Shown here in pieces: positions 45,430 to 54,373 of a stretch of DNA of 64,000 nucleotides. The translations under genes and the position numbers were made by a program. The stretch's first letter is position 1, and each line of letters begins with the position of its first letter. The notes under the pieces were generated by a model that did no database searches, was not told where the DNA came from, and worked only from the letters and a program-made list of their open reading frames with translations. Source of the stretch: Halobacteriovorax sp. (GTDB taxonomy: Bacteria > Bdellovibrionota > Bacteriovoracia > Bacteriovoracales > Bacteriovoracaceae); assembly GCA_002720865.1 (NCBI GenBank), contig PBIO01000027.1:49485-113484 (forward strand). The letters are read 5' to 3'.

Positions 45430-45443
45430 AGGCCCCTTTCTTT
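45413..45443 (+). terminator. Intact terminator at the right island junction
   Basis: AAAGGGGCC (45413-45421) pairs perfectly with GGCCCCTTT (45431-45439) around a 9-base loop, followed by CTTTT. The A-run before it lets it work on both strands. The 3' arm lies outside the repeat, in chromosomal DNA, so the pre-insertion terminator was probably this one. The rest of 45337-45646 holds only this site and the next promoter. Confidence 0.85.
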
Positions 45444-45565
45444 TCGGCTTCCTGCCTACTTGAGAAGAACATCCTGTTCCTCACATACATAAATTATAAC
45501 CTAGATACGTCTCGATAAAAGAAAAAAAATTAAGGGAAAGTTTTTCCATCGCCTACTCTCTCAAA

Positions 45566-45612
45566 TTGACCTGTAAGAGGGCCTGAGAGTATAATGGGGA
45601 GGAAAGAATTTC
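45566..45612 (+). promoter_or_regulatory. Sigma70-type promoter with inverted repeat at the start point
   Basis: TTGACC (45566-45571), an 18-base spacer and TATAAT (45590-45595). At the expected start of transcription lies GGAAA-GAA-TTTCC (45600-45612), a possible operator. Drives the gene at 45647. Confidence 0.75.
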
Positions 45613-45646
45613 CGACTAAACTCCATTTTTTATGAGGATACACTCT

Positions 45647-46006
45647 ATGAAAAATATTGTACGAAGGATCCTAACTACCCTTGGACTAGCTAGGCCTTTT
45701 AAAATACAGACATTTACCTACTATATTCCCTCTCCTCCTCATAGGAAGACTGGCTACCGAGAGAAACAGTTTGATAAGGTTTTTTTCGAGTTCATTAATA
45801 GAGGATATAAGATTTTAAACACTCAAACTCAGGCGAGTACGGGACAGGATAGCTCGGGAATGTGGGTTATTTTTACCGTCCAGGCCCAGACAGAAGAGGC
45901 CAATTCCCTTGATTTAGATTCTTTTTTCAATGATCAGGTTTGTTCAGACATTAACGAAATTGCACAGGAAGAAACCATTGAAGGACTCTATCAAATCAAC
46001 TCTTAA
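45647..46006 (+). CDS. Hypothetical protein
   Basis: 119 residues from ATG 45647, which has GAGGAT upstream; ATG 45632 lacks a site. The N-terminus is basic, and the C-terminus is acidic. A central segment (VFFEFINRGYKILNT, then SGMWVIFTVQA) suggests an alpha/beta fold. No family recognised. It is followed at once by the lipoprotein gene, whose start lies inside this frame, so the two are coupled. Confidence 0.65.
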   Translation: MKNIVRRILTTLGLARPFKIQTFTYYIPSPPHRKTGYREKQFDKVFFEFINRGYKILNTQTQASTGQDSSGMWVIFTVQAQTEEANSLDLDSFFNDQVCSDINEIAQEETIEGLYQINS

Positions 46007-47273
46007 GTTCTTAGTACTTGCGACTTTAGTTTCATGTTCTTCAATGGTTGAAAAACTAACTGAGGAAGTAGTGCCCCTTAAGCCTTCAGTTCAAAAGAAA
46101 AGTTATTGCTCAGTGGATGACTCTCCCGTGACTTTATTAGGTAGGGATAAAACCGGCGTTGATGTTTTTAATAATTTTTTAGCTAAGGCCAGTTATCTTA
46201 ATAAGACAGAGAAGATGGTGGCCTGGTCATTATTTCAAATGAATATGAGGCCAGATCTGGCCACTCCAAGTGCCAGGTTTCAAGTCTTAACAAATACTAA
46301 AAGCGGTGTTCAGTACTGGGATTTTAAGGATAGTGCCCTTGATATGGATTTACCTAAATCCTCTCCTCCTATGACTTTTCTTTATGGACTTGAGACGATC
46401 TTAAAAACTTATTCTTCAAGACATAGCTTAAGAACCATTTCAAATATGCTCGATACTCACCTGCCCTTAAAGATTCCCATCAGCGCAGACTTTGCAGAGT
46501 TCATTGATCAAAACAAGGCTAAGCTTTTAGAGGATAAGGTCTTTTTAAAGTCTTTTTTTAAGGCCGCAGAACAACTTCGTTATGGTGAGTCTATTCCAAA
46601 ATTGGCCTTTACAAAAATAATTAATAATTATTATCGTTTTAAAAATAGAATTTCCGTTGAAGTGACAACTTCTAATCAAATGTATTCCATTGACTTACCT
46701 TCACTTAAAAAAGGAGAGGAGGAAGTTCTTTGTAATGTGGATATTCAAAAGTACTCTCAAAGTAAGTACGAGATTAGCGAGGATAATCGCGAGCGCCATC
46801 ACCCCTACGCAATAAAGTATAAGGATGGTCAGTTCTTCTTAGGAGTTACATCCATTTCTAATCGAAATTTTAGACCCATGATGAATAGCTTTTTAATGGA
46901 GACGACTCAGGATAAAACCTCTGTGCCTCTTTGTTATAAAAACTCTACTGCCGGGATTTCAGCTTACTTATCTTTTAGAGGAAGAGACCCCGGGCAATAT
47001 CTTTATAATATGTTTCAGTACAATATTCACCAATCCACCGACCCAATGGATCTCGATCAGTTTATTCGTTATCCCCGCCATCTTATTCTATTAAGTCCCC
47101 TACGTGTCTTATACGAATCCTCAAGAGGTACTGAGGAGGACTTAGATAAGTTTGTTGAACAAAATATTCCCATCTACCACTCTCAAAAGCTTGGTGAGGT
47201 TTGGGTTTACTCTCCTAAGTCCGGTTTTGTGATAGACGACCGTGGCAAGGCCCATCTTTCATGTATCAAATAG
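45978..47273 (+). CDS. Hypothetical lipoprotein
   Basis: 431 residues from TTG 45978. This start gives a clean lipoprotein signal (K-F-L-V-L-A-T-L-V-S-C) and has AGGAAG 6 bases upstream. ATG 45930 would add 16 residues that spoil the signal. The mature part holds six or so Cys residues and no motif I know. It overlaps the ends of both neighbours, in an operon with the ferredoxin gene that follows. Confidence 0.75.
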   Translation: MKDSIKSTLKFLVLATLVSCSSMVEKLTEEVVPLKPSVQKKSYCSVDDSPVTLLGRDKTGVDVFNNFLAKASYLNKTEKMVAWSLFQMNMRPDLATPSARFQVLTNTKSGVQYWDFKDSALDMDLPKSSPPMTFLYGLETILKTYSSRHSLRTISNMLDTHLPLKIPISADFAEFIDQNKAKLLEDKVFLKSFFKAAEQLRYGESIPKLAFTKIINNYYRFKNRISVEVTTSNQMYSIDLPSLKKGEEEVLCNVDIQKYSQSKYEISEDNRERHHPYAIKYKDGQFFLGVTSISNRNFRPMMNSFLMETTQDKTSVPLCYKNSTAGISAYLSFRGRDPGQYLYNMFQYNIHQSTDPMDLDQFIRYPRHLILLSPLRVLYESSRGTEEDLDKFVEQNIPIYHSQKLGEVWVYSPKSGFVIDDRGKAHLSCIK

Positions 47274-47542
47274 AAGTTTTTGGAAATGCTTCAAAGAAGC
47301 TAGTTAAAACTCTAAAGGTTACTGAGAAAAATTTAGAGCTAAATCTTATGGATTTTCTAAGAGAAAATAATCTTCCTATTGCCTCTAGTTGCCTTGGTAA
47401 AATGCAATGCGAAAAATGTATTATTAATGGTTTTTTACTGAGCTGCAGCGTTACCGTGAAAGAGTTTTTAAGAAATTCGTCACAACCTATTGATGCGCAC
47501 GGCGACAGCAATAAATTTCTTATAACTATCGATTATCTTTAA
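47261..47542 (+). CDS. Adrenodoxin-type [2Fe-2S] ferredoxin-like protein
   Basis: 93 residues. A single cluster motif, C-LGKMQ-C-EK-C with a further Cys in LLSCSV, matches the C-x5-C-x2-C...C pattern of vertebrate/bacterial adrenodoxin-type ferredoxins. It starts 13 bases before the stop of the lipoprotein gene. No signal peptide, so it is cytoplasmic. Its redox partner is not in the window unless it serves the membrane ferredoxin at 4830, which is far away. Confidence 0.75.
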   Translation: MYQIEVFGNASKKLVKTLKVTEKNLELNLMDFLRENNLPIASSCLGKMQCEKCIINGFLLSCSVTVKEFLRNSSQPIDAHGDSNKFLITIDYL

Positions 47543-47752
47543 TAAAATTTTAACAATTAAATCGATCAACTACCTTTACAAGACGAAGTATCAACTTTTA
47601 CCATTAGAGGTAACTAATAAAGAGCATTATGAAGTGCTTATAGGTTAAAGAGGTTTTACTAGCAGGAGCTATTAAGAAGACCTACACTTTACACCTAGAA
47701 TTTTTAAAAGGTTTTCAAGATGAAAACGACCACGGATGGGTTTGAGGTAAAA

Positions 47753-48670
47753 ATGAATAAAGGAATGATTCTACTTATTATTTCCACCATGCTTTCCTTT
47801 GGCGTGCAGGCCAAAGTTTCAAGCAACAAAGGCAAAGGTTTTAACTTTGCTACTTTCAATATTAGAAATTACGGTTCTTCAGACAAGAACACTTCCAATA
47901 AAACAGATAAAAGATCCTTAAAAAGAATTCTTCTAAAAACTGGCGCTGATATGATCGGTGTTCAAGAAGTTGTGGATGAAAGAGATTTTAAAAGATTTGT
48001 AAGCAGAAGCTTGCCTGGTTACCAAGTGAGACTTACTCGTTGTGGTGGTTTAGGTAATCAAAAGCTTGGGTTTATCTACAAGACTTCAGAGCTTTCACTT
48101 TTAAACTTCTCTGAAGATCAAATCATGAATGAGAAACGTGAGTGTAATAAGGGGCTTCGTCCTGCAGCTATTGCTCAGTTTAAAAATAAGAGAAACGGAA
48201 TCAGAATCACGGCAATTAATGTGCATCTAAAGGCCGGGGGAACTCAAAGTAATGCTGATAAAAGGTATTGGCAGTATGGTCAGCTTTCAAAGCTTATTAA
48301 GAAGCAAAGAAAAGCAGGAGCTCGCTATTTAGTAGTTGTAGGTGATTTTAATACAACTGATTATGTCTTTAGAAATAATAACTACAAAAGATTTGTTAAC
48401 TTTGTAGATAGAAACGACCTCATCGACTTTTCTGAGTCACTAGAATGTACTTCTTTTTGGTACGGCGGTGTTGAAGATGGTTATTTTACCCCATCTCTTC
48501 TCGATCATATCTTAGTTTCTGAGGCCCTTTGGGATCAGTACAATGTTCAAGAAGTAGAAGTTGGTACTCATTGTAAAAGAGTAAGATGTGATGAGTCCTC
48601 TGAGGCCGCACTTGGTAATTCATTTAAAAATGTTAGTGATCACTGCCCAGTCAGTGCTAGCCTAAGATAA
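47753..48670 (+). CDS. Secreted endonuclease/exonuclease/phosphatase-family protein
   Basis: 305 residues from ATG 47753, chosen because the signal peptide (MILLIISTMLSFGVQA) then sits at the N-terminus and GAGGT precedes it; ATG 47720 is possible. NIRNYG, GVQEV, INVHLKAGG, VVVGDFNTTD and NVSDHCPVSA are EEP motifs (Asn, Glu, Asp/Asn, Asp-His). Likely an exported DNase, consistent with digesting foreign DNA. Confidence 0.88.
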   Translation: MNKGMILLIISTMLSFGVQAKVSSNKGKGFNFATFNIRNYGSSDKNTSNKTDKRSLKRILLKTGADMIGVQEVVDERDFKRFVSRSLPGYQVRLTRCGGLGNQKLGFIYKTSELSLLNFSEDQIMNEKRECNKGLRPAAIAQFKNKRNGIRITAINVHLKAGGTQSNADKRYWQYGQLSKLIKKQRKAGARYLVVVGDFNTTDYVFRNNNYKRFVNFVDRNDLIDFSESLECTSFWYGGVEDGYFTPSLLDHILVSEALWDQYNVQEVEVGTHCKRVRCDESSEAALGNSFKNVSDHCPVSASLR

Positions 48671-48672
48671 TT

Positions 48673-49242
48673 ATGAAATACCTCTCCTTTGATTTAGAAG
48701 CAACCGGACTAGCCGAGCACGATTTAATTATTGAATTTGGACTAGTTCCCTTTTGTGCCAAAACCAAGACCATAGAAGAAAAACTCTCCAGACATTGGTT
48801 TATAAAATGCCCTAGCTTTGAAGAGCTAAAACCTAAGCTCGATCAATGGGTAATTGACCATAATAAGGAACTTATTGATAAGGCCCATAGTGAAGGGGTT
48901 GAAATGTCCCAGTTCAAACAAGAGCTATCGGACTATATAAATTCAGATGAAGTAAAAGAGTATTTTGGTGAAAAGATCATCCTCTTTGGTAAGTCCATGA
49001 ATGCCATCGATCTTCCTTTTATGAATCGAGACCTGGGCTGGGATTTTATGAGAGATCATTTTCATCATCAAGTTTTAGACATGTCGTCTGTTGCCATGGC
49101 CTTTGCTGATAAAGGCACACTACCTGAAGAGTGTCGATCCGGTTCTGGGCTTATGAAGCATTTTGAAATGGGTGATGTGGCCCATACGGCCTTAGAAGAT
49201 GCCAAAAATGTCGCCCTTCTTTATTTAAAGTCTTTAGAATAG
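48673..49242 (+). CDS. DEDDh 3'-5' exonuclease
   Basis: 189 residues. FDLEATGL supplies the first Asp/Glu pair, LPFMNRDL the second Asp, and HTALEDAKN the final His and Asp, giving the DEDDh set. Size is close to oligoribonuclease and DnaQ-like nucleases. It starts 2 bases after the EEP nuclease stop, so a joint role in nucleic acid digestion is plausible, but it has no signal peptide. Confidence 0.85.
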   Translation: MKYLSFDLEATGLAEHDLIIEFGLVPFCAKTKTIEEKLSRHWFIKCPSFEELKPKLDQWVIDHNKELIDKAHSEGVEMSQFKQELSDYINSDEVKEYFGEKIILFGKSMNAIDLPFMNRDLGWDFMRDHFHHQVLDMSSVAMAFADKGTLPEECRSGSGLMKHFEMGDVAHTALEDAKNVALLYLKSLE

Positions 49243-49244
49243 TT

Positions 49245-49895
49245 TTATTTCTGAGTAAGCATCTTTGAAGGATCTAATGGCCTGCTATTATGCCTTAGTT
49301 CAAAGTGCAGATGCGGTCCGCTCGTTCGTCCAGTCATACCTACTTGAGCAATGACCTGGCCTTGATGAACACGGTCTCCTTTTTTGGTAAAAAGAACCTT
49401 TGCATGGGCGTAAACTGAAAATATTCCTCCACCATGAGAGATCACAGTTAGGTTTCCATAACCACCAAGGTCATTTCCTGAATAAACAACAATTCCATCG
49501 GCGACACTTAGTATATGACTACCTACTGGCGCTGGAATATCGATTCCCTCGTGTTTTCGCCCCCAACGATGACCGTAGCCGGAGCTAATTTTTTTTCGGG
49601 CCGGAACTGGCCAAAGGAAATCTCCATTTCCTATATAATCAGAGCTAGCCACTTGGCGATAACGAGTTCTTCCCCAGATACCTTTATCCATGGGAATAAA
49701 AACCCATTCCCCTGCCTTAAACTTCTTGCCTTCGTTAGCGGCTTGAATTCTCCAAGCGGGAATCTTAAATTCATTGGATAAACTTTTTAAACTTTCACCT
49801 TTTCTCACTTGAATATATTGGCCGCTATTTAAATGGGCGCAGCTACTTATAAAAAGCATTGTGAAAACCGCGAATGTAAACCAAAGTAATTTCAT
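49245..49895 (-). CDS. LysM-M23 peptidoglycan peptidase lipoprotein
   Basis: 216 residues. FISSC is the lipobox (Cys19). A LysM domain (about 27-70) ends in W-V-F-I-P, and a LytM/M23 domain follows with H-E-G-I-D, YAHAK and HLHFE. The zinc-binding His and Asp in HEGID and the second His in HLH are intact, unlike degenerate EnvC/NlpD homologues, so this copy may be catalytic. It lies 36 bases after surE, as in many nlpD-surE pairs. Confidence 0.9.
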   Translation of the reverse strand: MKLLWFTFAVFTMLFISSCAHLNSGQYIQVRKGESLKSLSNEFKIPAWRIQAANEGKKFKAGEWVFIPMDKGIWGRTRYRQVASSDYIGNGDFLWPVPARKKISSGYGHRWGRKHEGIDIPAPVGSHILSVADGIVVYSGNDLGGYGNLTVISHGGGIFSVYAHAKVLFTKKGDRVHQGQVIAQVGMTGRTSGPHLHFELRHNSRPLDPSKMLTQK

Positions 49896-49931
49896 CCAGT
49901 AACCCTTTAGGGAACCGGATGATGAAGGGGC

Positions 49932-50699
49932 TTAAAGCTCTTCTAAAATCCGGTGCCAATCTACTTTCTTATCGGATTCACGGTTTAAAAGGTTTATGGG
50001 ATTAACTGAGATTTTCTTGGCAGAAATTGCCTCTCCATCCGAAGACTCCCATGGACAGTGGCCTTTGTAGATTCCGCCAATCCAAAAATAATCACGACCA
50101 CGAAAATCTTGCCGTTTTTGAATGTCTTCTGAATAGTTTCGAAAACCCATGGTCGTTACTTCGTGACCTTGAATTTCATCTTCAGCTAAATTTGGAGCAT
50201 TGATATTGAGTAAATGATATTCAGGAATATGCTCATGGATATCTTTCATCACAAGCTTTTTCATGAATTTTGCTGCCGTATGATAGTGAGCATCTTCTTC
50301 ATCAAAATTTTGAAAATCTAGCACCGTTGAGACGGCCATAGAGGGAATTTTATGAAAGGCTGCTTCTCTTGCCACGGCCACGGTTCCAGAATAATAAACA
50401 TCCTGCCCTAAATTGGCCCCTCTATTAATACCCCCTATAACTAAGTCCGGAGGATTATCTTTCATAATATGGGCAAAACCCATTAGCGAACAATCGGCCG
50501 GGTAGCCGCTACAGCCATAGACCTGCTTTTCGATTTGAATGATCCTAATGGGGTGATCTAGGGTTAGAGTATGACCAGTAGTCGAACGCTCTTCTAAGGG
50601 GGCCACAACCCACACATCGGCGATCTTTCTTAGCTCGTCTGCCAGTATTTTTATTCCTGGAGCATGCACTCCGTCATCATTTGAAATTAAGATTCTCAT
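49932..50699 (-). CDS. surE: 5'/3'-nucleotidase SurE
   Basis: 255 residues. ISNDDGVHAPG supplies the metal-binding Asp8/Asp9; TGHTLTLDHP, SGYPADCSLMGF and GGINRGANLGQDVYYSGTV are SurE signatures. It dephosphorylates nucleoside monophosphates, a stationary-phase survival function. Neighbour to the LysM-M23 gene, matching the conserved surE-nlpD arrangement. Confidence 0.96.
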   Translation of the reverse strand: MRILISNDDGVHAPGIKILADELRKIADVWVVAPLEERSTTGHTLTLDHPIRIIQIEKQVYGCSGYPADCSLMGFAHIMKDNPPDLVIGGINRGANLGQDVYYSGTVAVAREAAFHKIPSMAVSTVLDFQNFDEEDAHYHTAAKFMKKLVMKDIHEHIPEYHLLNINAPNLAEDEIQGHEVTTMGFRNYSEDIQKRQDFRGRDYFWIGGIYKGHCPWESSDGEAISAKKISVNPINLLNRESDKKVDWHRILEEL

Positions 50700-50723
50700 G
50701 GGGTCAATATAATCAAAGGAATT

Positions 50724-51404
50724 TTAGAAGTCGAGGTTTTGATAAAAATCTAAGTTTTTATCAAACTTTCCATAATCAATTTGCCTAAAGCTCTTCTCAA
50801 CTTTTTTATTTACAGGAACACTGCAAAAATCAAATTTGATAAACTCAAATAAGCTGGGAAATAGGTTCGAATCCCAGTCAGCTTTGAGGGCCAGCTTAAT
50901 CTTATTTTTATGTAATGATTCAAAGGTGGTCTTATGAAAACTGGCCACAAATTCGTGGAATTTACTGGTGTTTTGAAGATGCTCAATTTCGGTAAACGGT
51001 AGGATTAGCACAGAAAGGTTTTTGGCCTGGATAACTTTTTTTAAGGCCTCCATATCGGTAAAATTCCAAGCAAATTTTGAATCAAACTGATCGTAATAGG
51101 CAGCATCTTTTGAGTCACTAAATTCTAATGAAAGACATTCAGCAGTTGCCCCATGCTTGGCCAAAACTTCTTTGCTATCTACAATTAATTTTTTAATCAG
51201 ATCAGGATGTTCATTATCAAAATGGAGCCAGTAATTTTTATTGGCACAATAATTTGATTCTAAGATTTCTAAGAATTTATAATGCTGAAGAAAATTTAAA
51301 CTCTTTGGTCTAAAATCGAATCCAAGATCTTGGATTCTTCTTTCTTCTAAATGAGTTATGGTTTCTGGGCAATAGATCCCTTCTAGCCGAAGTCGAGTCT
51401 TCAC
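50724..51404 (-). CDS. Degenerate TrpF-like (phosphoribosylanthranilate isomerase-like) protein
   Basis: 226 residues. The start (RLRLEGIYCPETI, then LGFDFRPKSLNFL) aligns with the TrpF opening K-x-C-G-I...GFxFxxKSPR. The catalytic Cys position is Glu8. The remainder resembles a TIM barrel only loosely. It is therefore unlikely to be an active isomerase; a regulatory or new catalytic role is possible. It lies between the TrpG/PabA-like gene (4-base gap) and surE (24-base gap). Confidence 0.65.
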   Translation of the reverse strand: MKTRLRLEGIYCPETITHLEERRIQDLGFDFRPKSLNFLQHYKFLEILESNYCANKNYWLHFDNEHPDLIKKLIVDSKEVLAKHGATAECLSLEFSDSKDAAYYDQFDSKFAWNFTDMEALKKVIQAKNLSVLILPFTEIEHLQNTSKFHEFVASFHKTTFESLHKNKIKLALKADWDSNLFPSLFEFIKFDFCSVPVNKKVEKSFRQIDYGKFDKNLDFYQNLDF

Positions 51405-51408
51405 TATT

Positions 51409-51984
51409 CTATTGTATCAAGGATTTACGCCACTTATAAAATAATACTTCTGGGCAATTTGTACCAACACTCTCCGGATGGAATTGAAAACTCAGGTGAT
51501 TAGGCCCTTTACCCGAGTCAATCACCCCATCTTTAATCGTGTACTCTAATCCTTCCTTTAAAGAAACGGACTCTTTAACTGCGAGTGAACTATAATATTG
51601 AACCCAAAGCTCAGTACCGCCGTACTTCTGATCAAACTCTTCCCATGATGGAACTTGATAGCCCGTTCGCCTACCATGCCTCTTTTGAGGAGCCTCTACA
51701 ATCTCAAAACCAAGGGATTTAAAGATAAGTTGGTGACCAAGACAAATTCCGATTTGATAAATATTATTCTGTTTAAAAACCTCTTCGATTAGTTTGATTG
51801 CACTTGCGTACTCATTAGGATGACCTGGACCTGGTCCCCAAATGATCGTGTGGTAGTTTTTCTTAATCTCTTCTAGGGAAAGCTTTTTATAATGTAAGAC
51901 TTCGCTAGTGATGCCCCAATCGTTTATCATTCCTTGAATATTAAAAGTAAAACTATCCTCAAAATCTACTATTAAAACTTTCAT
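51409..51984 (-). CDS. TrpG/PabA-like glutamine amidotransferase
   Basis: 191 residues from ATG 51984; an ATG at 52023 lies inside lptD and adds 13 unrelated residues. VDFEDSFTFNI, WGPGPGHPNE, GICLGHQ with nucleophile Cys81 and FHPES (His/Glu) show an intact class I amidotransferase, the type that supplies ammonia to anthranilate or aminodeoxychorismate synthase. No synthase large subunit is nearby. ATG follows the lptD stop by one base. Confidence 0.85.
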   Translation of the reverse strand: MKVLIVDFEDSFTFNIQGMINDWGITSEVLHYKKLSLEEIKKNYHTIIWGPGPGHPNEYASAIKLIEEVFKQNNIYQIGICLGHQLIFKSLGFEIVEAPQKRHGRRTGYQVPSWEEFDQKYGGTELWVQYYSSLAVKESVSLKEGLEYTIKDGVIDSGKGPNHLSFQFHPESVGTNCPEVLFYKWRKSLIQ

Positions 51985-51985
51985 A

Positions 51986-54373
51986 CTAATTAAAATCGGA
52001 AATTGATTTAAAGCTTTTATCATTAAAGTTGATAAGAAAATTTAAACTAAAACTCGTGTCGATAACAGTTTTTTGATGGGCCAATTCCATCTTCCAACAG
52101 TTATTAAGTGGGGTATAAAGCACTTTGTAGATACTTTTTAGACTTCTTTGCTGATCGATATCGTAATCATAACCTACTGTAAAATCAAAATGCTTAGTGG
52201 CCGAAATCCCTGTTTCAAGGGTTATGAATTTAAAGATTGGCTCAATAAAACTATTATATTCAAAGGACGCCTTTATATAGTGAGGTCCTAGCTCTTGAGT
52301 TAAATTCAATGAAAGAATATGCTCATTGCTAGCATAAAAATAATATTCATTAAGACTTAAGCTGGTCTTGTGAACACTGGCCCCAGTAGAAACAAAAAGT
52401 CTGGTTAGTTTTTCATCCAGCTCATCTGTCTTCACCGCAAAGTCATACCCCTGTGAAACATTAAAATAGGCCACTCTATCGTAAGAAAAGTTATCTCTTA
52501 GGTAGCGGTCATCGGAAGTTAAATCGGTCCCACGGGCGGTTTTTCGAATAAGAGAGTTATTCCATTGAAGCTCAAGCGTATTAGAAAGAGGAAGCGAGGT
52601 TCTAGACGAGACCTGTGAAAGTCTAAACTCTTGCTCTCGAATAGCATCACGGTAATCAAATTGCCCAGAAGCATCTTCTAATGAGATTTGATTCTTGAAA
52701 TCCGTATTCCCTCTTATCTTTTGATCGGAAAGAAAATAATGTTTTAATTTATACTCTTGCTGGTGTCGATAGGACTTCTTTTCTCTATAGAAATCTTTTT
52801 TGGCAAGTTGACCTGAGAAAACGGGAGTTTTTCCTATTAAATTATCCCCAAGTTCTGACTTAACTTTTTCTTCTGTCTTAATTTTTTTGAAATCAATTCT
52901 TTCACTTGGAACGTATTCCTTGTAGGCCAATCCAAAGATTTTCTCCACCGCCATGGAAAACTCCGTTTCATAAACCATTCCTTGTTTGGTGAAGGACTTA
53001 TCAGTTTCATAAGGTAATCTATAGGTTTGATAATCCAGTTTAGCATTTGTGCTTACTTGAACAGGACCAAGGGTACCCAAGTTCCATGAGAGATAAGGAG
53101 CTAAATCAATTCGGCTCGCATTTCTTATTAAATTTAACTCGGAGGTATGGTTTTGCTTAAAGTTCACAAATTCCGAATCAAAGCCAAAGGCAAACTTATT
53201 TAAAAGTGGTACATCTGTTTGAAGAAAATTTACAGGCATTAAGGAGAGGTTTACCTCTGGTAATACTTGAACATAAGAATTATCAAATTCTTTTGCATCT
53301 GGAAAAAGTTGATTTCGTTTAAAATTACCTTCCACTGTGAGCTGTAAAAGTGGCAGCCTAAAATCCATAAAGGCACCACCGCCATTCTCTGCCCCATCTG
53401 TTCGTTCACCTGCGAAAAAATCATAATCTCTTTCCATATCGAGATCTCTTACATCGTTAAAGTAGAGATGATGATTAAAGAAGGACGTGGTGTTAAAATG
53501 ATGTTCCCAGTCTGTAAAATGCCTAAAGAAATGGTGCCCGGTTAGCTCTGTGTTGGATTTATTATAATCATAAATTCGATCCCAGCTATTGAGGTGATTA
53601 AGCTCAAACCACATGCCGTCTCGAATGACCTGCCTATACTGAACTTCTCCACCAAGGCCTCGATCACCCCAGAATGAAGGGGTCAAAGTCATATCCTTTG
53701 ATTCATCGATATTCCAAAACCAAGGTTGTTGAAATCTTACCCCTTCCTCAAAATTAAACCCGAGGCTAGGAAAAAGTAGACCTGTCTCTCTTTCTTTCTT
53801 TATCGGGAGAACAATATAGGGGAAGTAAAGAACTACAACTCCTTTAACTTTTATATAGGCATGCCAGATTCTTACATACTCACCAACAGTAATCTTAACC
53901 TTTCGTCCAAAGATACTCCAAGACTCGGGACAGTCGATACAAGTTGTATACTCGGCATCCACACCTGTTATATCGTTATTCGAATGTCTGGTTATTTCTT
54001 TTCCTAGAACCACGTAATTATCTGAAAGGATCCTCGCGTTTCTCACATTCATATATCGATCTTTAAAGTTATAATTTAACTCAGACCCGTGAAGCGTAAT
54101 ATTTGGACCAATATAACGAACATTACCAATAACCTGAGTTTCCCCAGTATTAAAAGACATTGAAGCCTTTTCACCATAGATGGCATTATCGGCGTGGGTG
54201 ATAATCACATTACCAACGGCCTCAAACTTATTTTCTTTTGTTTTTCTAAAAGCCTTATCGCTTAGGACTCTAACCTTATCACCTAGACTGAATTGAAAAG
54301 ATTCTCTTGCTTCTAAAAGATTTGTACTAAGAAGTACGGCTAAGACTAAGGAGCAGTTTTTGAACTTCCCCAA
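51986..54373 (-). CDS. lptD: LPS-assembly protein LptD
   Basis: About 795 residues from TTG 54373; the frame is open to 54538. I choose TTG because it puts a signal peptide (CSLVLAVLLSTNLLEA) first, but no clear ribosome-binding site supports it. ATG 54469 is the alternative. The OstA/LptA-like N-terminal domain (AVGNVIITHADNAIYGEKA) and beta-barrel with repeating aromatic strands follow. Two Cys in TCIDCP may form the disulphide typical of LptD. Its start overlaps folC. Confidence 0.85.
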   Translation of the reverse strand: MGKFKNCSLVLAVLLSTNLLEARESFQFSLGDKVRVLSDKAFRKTKENKFEAVGNVIITHADNAIYGEKASMSFNTGETQVIGNVRYIGPNITLHGSELNYNFKDRYMNVRNARILSDNYVVLGKEITRHSNNDITGVDAEYTTCIDCPESWSIFGRKVKITVGEYVRIWHAYIKVKGVVVLYFPYIVLPIKKERETGLLFPSLGFNFEEGVRFQQPWFWNIDESKDMTLTPSFWGDRGLGGEVQYRQVIRDGMWFELNHLNSWDRIYDYNKSNTELTGHHFFRHFTDWEHHFNTTSFFNHHLYFNDVRDLDMERDYDFFAGERTDGAENGGGAFMDFRLPLLQLTVEGNFKRNQLFPDAKEFDNSYVQVLPEVNLSLMPVNFLQTDVPLLNKFAFGFDSEFVNFKQNHTSELNLIRNASRIDLAPYLSWNLGTLGPVQVSTNAKLDYQTYRLPYETDKSFTKQGMVYETEFSMAVEKIFGLAYKEYVPSERIDFKKIKTEEKVKSELGDNLIGKTPVFSGQLAKKDFYREKKSYRHQQEYKLKHYFLSDQKIRGNTDFKNQISLEDASGQFDYRDAIREQEFRLSQVSSRTSLPLSNTLELQWNNSLIRKTARGTDLTSDDRYLRDNFSYDRVAYFNVSQGYDFAVKTDELDEKLTRLFVSTGASVHKTSLSLNEYYFYASNEHILSLNLTQELGPHYIKASFEYNSFIEPIFKFITLETGISATKHFDFTVGYDYDIDQQRSLKSIYKVLYTPLNNCWKMELAHQKTVIDTSFSLNFLINFNDKSFKSISDFN

